From Euperipatoides rowelli (lineage: Eukaryota > Onychophora > Udeonychophora > Euonychophora > Peripatopsidae), in the NCBI GenBank assembly GCA_003024985.2, contig PXIH01S0051158.1: a stretch of 14,961 nucleotides of DNA. One strand, given 5' to 3'. Position numbers and translations under genes: made by a program. The notes under the pieces were generated by a model. That model did no database searches. It was not told the origin of the DNA and was given only the letters and a program-made list of their open reading frames with translations. Position 1 is the first letter of the stretch, and each line of letters starts with the position of its first letter. Positions 10,801 through 14,961 of the stretch are shown here, in pieces.

Positions 10801-11069
10801 ATGACTTGCTTGTACATTTTGTACAACAGAAGGGTGTGCTGCACTTTATTTTTCTTTATATATTTTGTGTATGGAAAATCAGAAATTTTAGGATTTTTCA
10901 GGATATTCCCTTAAGGCCATGGCAGTATTTTCAGTTAATGGTGGCACAATCACAACTTGAACATCATGATTTTAAGTTTTTACATCCCTCTGTTTTGGGG
11001 GTAAAATGGAAGAATGGGGTATTATATAATTATTTTCAATTATTTGTAGCTGATGTGCTATATTTGTAA
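7860..11069 (+). pseudogene. LINE copy 2 ORF2 relic: endonuclease, reverse transcriptase, C-terminal Cys motif
   Basis: The start is either ATG 7860 or ATG 7890, the latter directly at the conserved MSLNIQGMN endonuclease start. Endonuclease blocks are QESKL (7983-7997), VNYYAPH (~8203-8223), GDFTH (8310-8324, in a different frame after a G run) and SDHAAL (8513-8530). RT blocks are SPGPDV (9194-9211), RPINIQCVDTKIF, FLDVQKAFD with the catalytic Asp at 9589-9591, and YVDN (9805-9816), where the usual final Asp is Asn. VIRANLFLLYLQ and EPTDT match copy 1 downstream. The C-terminal motif at 10689-10730 is CX2CX9C. It lacks the Leu-Tyr-His present in copy 1, so the zinc-ligand His is gone. The end, TAA at 11067-11069, follows VKWKN as in copy 1. 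Frameshifts and stops interrupt nearly every domain. Confidence 0.88.
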
Positions 11070-11256
11070 TTTTTGTGGCATATTGAATTTTGTCATGCAA
11101 TTATGTATTGTTGGCCTATTGTGCTTAGACCTTATGTTTGGATTTTAGTGGTCTTTGTATAGCTTAGGAGGTTAATTCTGACCACTCTTGTTGTATGCTG
11201 TCATGTTATTTAGTATAATAAAGTTTTAGGGGCATTCCCCTTTTTTTAAAAAAAAA
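11070..11256 (+). other. 3' UTR and tail of LINE copy 2
   Basis: The 3' UTR carries AATAAA at 11217-11222. It is followed by a 5-bp stem with a 4-nt loop, AGGGG-CATT-CCCCT (11228-11241), then T7 (11241-11247) and A10 (11248-11257), the last A being shared with the target-site duplication. Upstream, 11168-11195 resembles 5032-5054 in copy 1. Short 3' hairpins near the tail are typical recognition elements in several LINE groups. The role here is inferred. Confidence 0.7.
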
Positions 11257-11268
11257 AGAGAACATGAA
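11257..11268 (+). repeat. 3' target-site duplication of LINE copy 2
   Basis: This is the partner of 5952-5963 (AGAGAACATGAA). It directly follows the oligo-A tail. Read on the minus strand it encodes the residues just before the YADD box of the interrupted RT relic. Confidence 0.8.
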
Positions 11269-11340
11269 CTCATAATCTGAACTTATTGCTGGTTTTCAAT
11301 TGAATTGAATTAGAGAAATGTTACTTTTGTCATTTACATC
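11257..11340 (-). pseudogene. Probable upstream continuation of the interrupted minus-strand RT relic
   Basis: On the minus strand, sequence leading into the duplicated target site contains a stretch reading FDVNDKSNISLIQFN (about 11305-11349). This recalls the LF..F.ND segment that precedes YADD by 20-30 residues in non-LTR RTs. Stops and at least one frame change are present. The assignment rests on position and a weak motif only. Confidence 0.3.
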
Positions 11341-11349
11341 AAATTTAAA

Positions 11350-12247
11350 CCTACAATATTATTAACTTGTTGCAAGTTTGAAATTGCAAAACATTTATTT
11401 GGAATGTGCATTGTGCAGGTATCCATAAACAATAAATATGAAAAGAAATAATAGATTATGAAAACTTGAGGAGACAAATCATCGGCCTCTGCTCTATACA
11501 CCACAGGCTGCTACTGCATGGAATCCCAATTAATCAAGATTAAAGGAAAATGCAGCCTAGTGTTAAATGTGGGAACCTCTTTCGTAAGATCTATGATGGA
11601 GAATATAATACAATGCATTATGGGTCATCACAATGTATCATGGATAATAGAAGTGGGCATTGTTGGCAAACATGGTCAATTCCAAAGTTGTGATGGATGA
11701 CATTGTTTCCAAGTACAATTTGGAAATGATGTCATCGATCACACCCTGTATTGTTGTCTCAAGGAATTCTGGGTAATATTGGAATGCGTTATGTATAAAA
11801 CCATTCTTGAAAAAGATAATTGGCTGTTCTTTACTATTGGACAAAATAATTGAAATTTTAATAAATTTTATAGCAAAATCATGTAATTTGAGAAAAAAGG
11901 GGAAAAAAATAATTTCAAAATAAGATCAAATTTTTTGGTAGAATCATGTAAATCTAATTAATTATGTAAAAATTAGTTTTAGCAAAATAAACAAATAAAA
12001 ATAAATAAATTCGTCATAAAGGAAAGTAATAAGCAAAAATAAAAATTATATTTATTTATTTAAAAGAAATGTCAACAATAAAACATTTCATTTTTTTCAA
12101 CATTATTTTATGAAAATTGTTATTTTTAGAGGCAATTGTGACTATTATTTCAATCATTTATAAATACAAGAATCTAATCATTGGACATTATTTTATATGT
12201 TACAGAATGGGATTAATGCATCTGTGTTGCATAAAAAATTCACTCAC
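11350..12247. other. AT-rich, intron-like stretch, no gene seen
   Basis: I saw no exon or RNA gene. I looked on the minus strand for the next monooxygenase exon, expected to carry a DSSG-type segment, and did not find it. Around 11600-11790 there are phrases such as GCATTATGGGT and ATTCTGGGTAAT that resemble the satellite further right, plus a hairpin (see 11690-11742). The remainder, 11790-12200, is extremely A/T-rich. Confidence 0.5.
11690..11742. repeat. Imperfect 23-bp inverted repeat (hairpin)
   Basis: Arms at 11690-11712 and 11720-11742 match at 20 of 23 positions around a 7-nt loop (11713-11719). The length and loop fit a foldback centre or a small structured RNA, but nothing shows that it is transcribed. 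Confidence 0.6.
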
Positions 12248-12350
12248 CACTTCGTTTATCCACATTGTTATAGTGAACTTCTATCATCACATATGGGGAG
12301 AATTCAGGACCACCAATTGGAAATCCGGCCTCATCTGGATAAGTTAATGG
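12248..12350 (-). CDS. Internal exon of a DBH-like copper type II monooxygenase
   Basis: On the minus strand this 103-bp exon starts after an AG acceptor (GAATAG, with a T-rich tract upstream of it) and ends at a consensus donor G|GTGAGT (12247-12242). It encodes 34 complete codons plus one base of a split codon. The core reads YPDEAGFPIGGP, then YVMIEVHYNN. This is the signature of the DBH/MOXD/tyramine beta-hydroxylase family, whose members hydroxylate substrates with ascorbate and O2 using two copper centres. In the family, the His of the EVHY.N segment is a ligand of the first copper (His333 in human DBH, His172 in PHM). The frame is intact and no residue looks broken. The preceding exon, with the HH pair, and the following DSSG segment are not in view. 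Introns filled with repeats would explain that. An isolated exon or pseudogene fragment cannot be excluded. Confidence 0.85.
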
Positions 12351-12537
12351 CTATTCACCAGTAAAAATAAATAAATTAGTGGAATTATTTTCATGAGAAA
12401 ATTTTCAAGAATATAAAAAATATACAATTTTTCTTTAAACTTAATTATATAATGTTCATTTCTATATTTATTAACTAGTTACACAAAAAATAAAATTGCA
12501 ATCTAACACAAACTGTAGTAATATTTTCAGTTTCATC
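12351..12537. other. Probable intron adjoining the monooxygenase exon
   Basis: AT-rich sequence upstream of the exon on the minus strand. The 30 bases next to the exon supply a T-rich tract and a CTAAT possible branch point (minus strand, near 12375), as expected before an acceptor site. Nothing else was recognised. Confidence 0.5.
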
Positions 12538-12660
12538 AATACTAATACTAATACTAATACTAATACTAATACTAATACTAATACTAATACTAATACTAAT
12601 ACTAATACTAATACTAATACGAATACGAATACAAATACTAATACTAATACTAATACTAGT
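12538..12660. repeat. (ACTAAT)n hexanucleotide microsatellite
   Basis: Twenty consecutive hexamers occupy 12541-12660, preceded by a half unit. Sixteen are perfect ACTAAT; the others are two ACGAAT, one ACAAAT and a terminal ACTAGT. Two frames on the minus strand stay open through it, giving alternating Ile-Ser or Leu-Val repeats. That openness is a by-product of the repeat and not evidence for a protein. Confidence 0.97.
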
Positions 12661-12669
12661 AGATAATAA

Positions 12670-13780
12670 ACAGCGTTTCTGGCCCATCTGATGTCATCAA
12701 AGATGGCTGCCAAATTTTCGACATCAAAAATGACATCATATGCCCATATATGGGCCTATGACATCAAATTATGATGCATTTTGGGTATTATTATTATGCA
12801 TGATGGGATAGGGTATCGATATGTATCGATTATCGATCGATTAATCGATTGATTAATCGATTAATCAATCGATTATCAATATTATCGATATGTGTCGATA
12901 TTATCGATATCTCTCGATATATCGATATTTTTGCAGATTATGATGAATTGTTGGATAGATTATGATGCATGATGGGATACTTCAAATTTCTGGCCCAGAT
13001 CCCATTCTAATTCTCGTTCTCGTCGATCGATTAATCGATATTATCGATATCTCTCAATATATCGATATATCAATATTTTGATGCATGCTGGGATAGATTA
13101 TGATGCATTGTGGGATAGATTATAATGAATGATGGGATACTCTGAATTTTTCTGGCCCATCTGACATCATTTTCGATATTCTTGTTCCCGTTCTCGTTCT
13201 AATGCATAGTGGGGCATGATGGGATACTTCAAATTTTTCTGGCCCATCTGACATCACACTCACCTATAACATCACACCTAGGCCTAATAACTCATCACCT
13301 CACTAGATCTCGCCCCTATTCTCGTTCCTGTTCTCGTTCATCGACTTAGACTTTTTTCAATTTTTTACTAAAGTGCCACACCCACCTATGACATCACATC
13401 CACCTATGACATCACACCTAGGCCTAATAACTCATCACCTCACTAGATCTCACCCCTATTCTCATTCCCGTTCTAGTTCATCCACTTAGAATATTTTTAA
13501 ATTTTTGGATTTTTTTACCATAGTCCCACGCCCACCCCTGACATTACAGGACCTTAATATTTGGAACGATCCTAGAAGATGTCTATGTCATCATACCTGT
13601 AAATTTTCAGCTTAATATGTCATCATTTAGATATGCAAATTCATTTTCAAATTTTTGCTCGATTTTTAGTACCCTGCCATGCCCACCCCTGACGTCATAG
13701 GACCTTAATATTTGGCACAATCCTAGAAGATGTCTATGACATCATACCTGTAAATTTTCAATTTAATATGTCATCAATAA
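12670..13780. repeat. Diverged satellite-like tandem region, ~140-bp period
   Basis: Recurring blocks show repeat structure. TTATCGATATCTCTC occurs at 12901 and 13041, 140 bp apart. A block starting CACCTATRACATCACACC occurs at 13261 and 13401, again 140 bp apart, and is similar for ~95 bp. A block starting GCCCACCCCTGAC occurs at 13530 and 13681, 151 bp apart, and is similar for ~95 bp. TTCTGGCCCATCTG occurs at 12677, 13150 and 13237, with a variant at 12988. GCATGATGGGATA-type phrases and TTCTCGTTC/TTCCCGTTC runs recur between them. Units have diverged and rearranged. No coding sequence was seen. Confidence 0.75.
12814..13067. repeat. ATCGAT-rich cluster with six TATCGATA boxes and a 34-nt palindrome
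   Basis: TATCGATA occurs at 12814-12821, 12883-12890, 12902-12909, 12920-12927, 13042-13049 and 13060-13067. Between the first two lies a perfect palindrome at 12842-12875 with 17-nt arms and no loop, made of ATCGATT/GATTAATC units. TATCGATA is the binding consensus of the DREF/DRE system in flies. In this setting the boxes are more simply explained as parts of the satellite, since two pairs sit in the 140-bp repeat. Confidence 0.85.
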
Positions 13781-13816
13781 CATGCTTAAATAAATACATC
13801 AAGTTAATAAGACATA

Positions 13817-13833
13817 TTTTTTTTTTTTTTTTT
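13817..13833. repeat. T17 homopolymer
   Basis: A run of 17 T just left of the foldback element. It could be the reverse-strand tail of a short retroelement, but I recognise no body for one next to it. Confidence 0.6.
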
Positions 13834-13884
13834 AATTTTAGTCTATACAGTATATTACAAAATATTTCAGAGAGCATGCGTTAA

Positions 13885-13966
13885 CCTGACTTCCGGTTAA
13901 AAAATAATTTTGTAAAAAGAGAGCCGTAATCATATATCTCATGCATTAGATTGAGAAAAGGTAAAT
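13885..13966 (+). repeat. Left terminal inverted repeat of the TTAA element
   Basis: This 82-bp arm begins CCTGACTTCCGG and ends GGTAAAT. It pairs with 14731-14813. Its last six bases also begin a sub-terminal inverted repeat with 14139-14154. Confidence 0.93.
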
Positions 13967-14154
13967 GAGTGTATGGACCTCAAGCACCCGACTATAGCGA
14001 TCGGTATTCCACACCTTAGAATACCTTTACCCTATCACTCACCACGTTGCTGATTATCGACCACCCGTACGCTGATCACCACATCAACATAAGGAGATTT
14101 GTAATCAGCAACCTCGCTACACATGGCACTCTTTCAGCCCACACACTCATTTAC
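13961..14154. other. Structured core of the TTAA element
   Basis: This ~190-bp block is less AT-rich than its surroundings and holds nested inverted repeats. 13961-13976 pairs with 14139-14154 (15 of 16). 14046-14056 pairs perfectly with 14102-14112 (11 bp). 14003-14009 pairs with 14019-14025 (7 bp, GGTATTC/GAATACC). On the minus strand an ATG at 14124-14122 opens 27 codons that run into a consensus donor GTGAGT (14042-14037). I do not recognise the peptide. The block could be a structured RNA segment, captured host DNA or merely foldback-element architecture. Confidence 0.55.
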
Positions 14155-14730
14155 CGACTCTACATTCGAACGCATATTGATATATCATTATGGAACAACT
14201 TCTCGTATACAACAATTAGAATTTCCATAAGTATTTATATTAGCATATTTTCGAATGTTTAGAAAGAAACTTGAAATAGGAAAAATAAAAAAAAGTTTTG
14301 TTAAAGACATAGTAATAAAAATCTACTTCGGGGCGATTTTTAAATAGAAAGAATTCAATATTTTACACTTCAATCGAATGTAAATCATATACGATTTTGA
14401 TTTTATTTTAATTTTATATTAAAAGAATATTGAAAATAAACACATTATATCCTTCAAGACTTTAAAACGTCATTAGCATCTTATATTTATTTCAAATAAA
14501 TACAACTAGATGTCATATTAATCTATACATCAGCCTAATCTTTTTTTTAAGACAATGTATTTTTTATCGGGTCTATGACTCAGTGTGTCATTATCTCTAG
14601 TGTTGGTATGTTGCCAATGGCAACAAAATACAATTCTAACTTAAAGAATTATTTGAAAAAAAAAAACAAGTTAGAAATATTCTAAATCAAATGGATTTAT
14701 ACTATTAAAAACTAGAATATTAATATTAGA
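14155..14730. other. AT-rich interior of the TTAA element
   Basis: No gene was recognised. A perfect small hairpin TGTTGCC-AAT-GGCAACA lies at 14609-14625. The rest is A/T-rich filler typical of MITE interiors. Confidence 0.5.
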
Positions 14731-14813
14731 ATTTACCTTTTCTCATTCTAATGCATGAGATATATGATTACGGCTCTCGTTTTTACAAAATTATTTTTTA
14801 ACCGGAAGTCAGG
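14731..14813 (-). repeat. Right terminal inverted repeat of the TTAA element
   Basis: This 83-bp arm is the reverse complement of 13885-13966 except for one substitution and one extra base (GTAAAAAC versus GTAAAAA). It ends ...GTCAGG directly before TTAA at 14814. Confidence 0.93.
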
Positions 14814-14961
14814 TTAACCTTCAAGCGGTTGCAGTCAAAATTTTAACATGAGCGGTCGCGGTGTCGTACGCTCATAGAATCCTCTGTATAAAAGTTTCCA
14901 AATATGTGTAATAATGAAATGATTACACTTATTTATGTTCTATTTAATGTTTGAAATTTAA

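Larger units (their letters stand above)
5964..11256 (+). mobile_element. LINE copy 2: near full-length L1/Tx1-like retrotransposon with TSD
   Basis: The element is about 5.3 kb, bounded by an 11-12 bp target-site duplication. It contains a 5' leader, ORF1 relic, spacer, ORF2 relic, a 3' UTR with AATAAA at 11217-11222, a short GC hairpin and an A10 tail. It is in the same orientation as copy 1, about 0.9 kb downstream. The proteins of the two copies are clearly homologous but strongly diverged, so they are different lineages rather than a recent duplication. ORF1 and ORF2 are both broken repeatedly. The retained duplication suggests a moderately old insertion, and a defective copy could also have been mobilised by proteins supplied in trans. 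Confidence 0.88.
13881..14817. mobile_element. Non-autonomous TTAA foldback element (piggyBac-type MITE)
   Basis: TTAA at 13881-13884 and 14814-14817 flanks a 929-bp element (13885-14813). The ends are CCTGACTTCCGG... and its reverse complement. The terminal inverted repeats, 13885-13966 and 14731-14813, differ by one substitution and one inserted base over 83 positions. TTAA duplications with termini beginning CCY are the hallmark of piggyBac-superfamily transposons. No transposase is encoded, so it would need one in trans. The near-identity of the arms suggests recent activity or conversion between arms. Assignment to piggyBac is inferred from target and termini only. Confidence 0.85.

Noticed and set aside
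11638-11844. 68-codon minus-strand frame
   Set aside because: It runs through the hairpin at 11690-11742 and has no recognisable motif. It does not match the expected next monooxygenase exon.
12471-12713. Two overlapping minus-strand open frames of 70-80 codons with Ile-Ser or Leu-Val repeats
   Set aside because: They exist only because the (ACTAAT)n microsatellite contains no stop in those frames. There are no domains and no codon signal.
13982-14010. Fragments resembling the reverse complement of the 5S rRNA 3' end (AGCACCC and CGGTATTCC)
   Set aside because: The two pieces are separated by extra bases and nothing beyond them matches 5S. No internal control region was found.
14047-14262. 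71-codon plus-strand frame inside the TTAA element
   Set aside because: It overlaps the inverted repeats of the structured core, matches no transposase motif and ends in AT-rich low complexity.
14848-14875. CpG-rich short inverted repeat ATGAGCG...CGCTCAT
   Set aside because: The 7-bp stem with a 14-nt loop is too short to interpret, and no context supports a function.
14887-14894. TATAAAAG that could be a TATA box on the plus strand
   Set aside because: There is no ORF or initiator signal after it before the window ends, and the motif is frequent by chance in AT-rich DNA.
1-14961. CRISPR array, bacterial operons or prokaryotic defence system
   Set aside because: There are no regularly spaced identical repeats with unique spacers and no bacterial gene organisation. 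The content is clearly eukaryotic repeat DNA with a spliced exon.

Overview
The window looks like intronic and intergenic DNA from an AT-rich invertebrate animal genome, not a prokaryote. There are no operons or ribosome-binding sites. Coding capacity is broken retroelement reading frames plus one clean spliced exon, and the rest is simple repeats, satellite-like tandem DNA and a foldback element. No complete gene is present. The only good host coding segment is a 103-bp exon on the minus strand (12248-12350) that encodes the second copper-site region of a dopamine beta-hydroxylase-like copper type II monooxygenase. Its partner exons are not visible here.

Layout. 1-~525: AT-rich, no gene, with a faint tRNA/SINE-like patch. 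~529-~5080: an old non-LTR retrotransposon (LINE, L1/Tx1-like) on the plus strand, copy 1, with an ORF1 relic (CCHC zinc knuckle) and an ORF2 relic (AP-type endonuclease, reverse transcriptase, C-terminal CCHC). ~5090-5637: AT-rich spacer with one unrecognised short ORF. 5638-5963: minus-strand relic of a different reverse transcriptase. 5964-11256: a second, diverged LINE of the same broad family, copy 2, also plus strand. It appears nearly full length: a 12-bp target-site duplication flanks it, it has an AATAAA, and it ends in an oligo-A tail. It landed in the codons of the YADD box of the minus-strand relic, so the region is a nest of elements.

11269-12247: AT-rich intron-like DNA with an imperfect hairpin. 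12248-12350: the monooxygenase exon. 12538-12660: a (ACTAAT)n microsatellite. ~12670-13780: a diverged satellite-like region with a recurring 140-bp (and one 151-bp) period, TATCGATA boxes and a perfect 34-nt palindrome. 13885-14813: a 929-bp non-autonomous DNA transposon with 82/83-bp terminal inverted repeats flanked by TTAA, which fits a piggyBac-type MITE. 14819-14961: no gene seen.

The parts do not form a pathway. They record successive insertions in or near a monooxygenase gene. The most informative items are the exon, the nested LINE with its target-site duplication, the TTAA foldback element with a strongly structured core, and the exactly conserved G10-A-G4 tract at the end of ORF1 in two otherwise diverged LINE copies.
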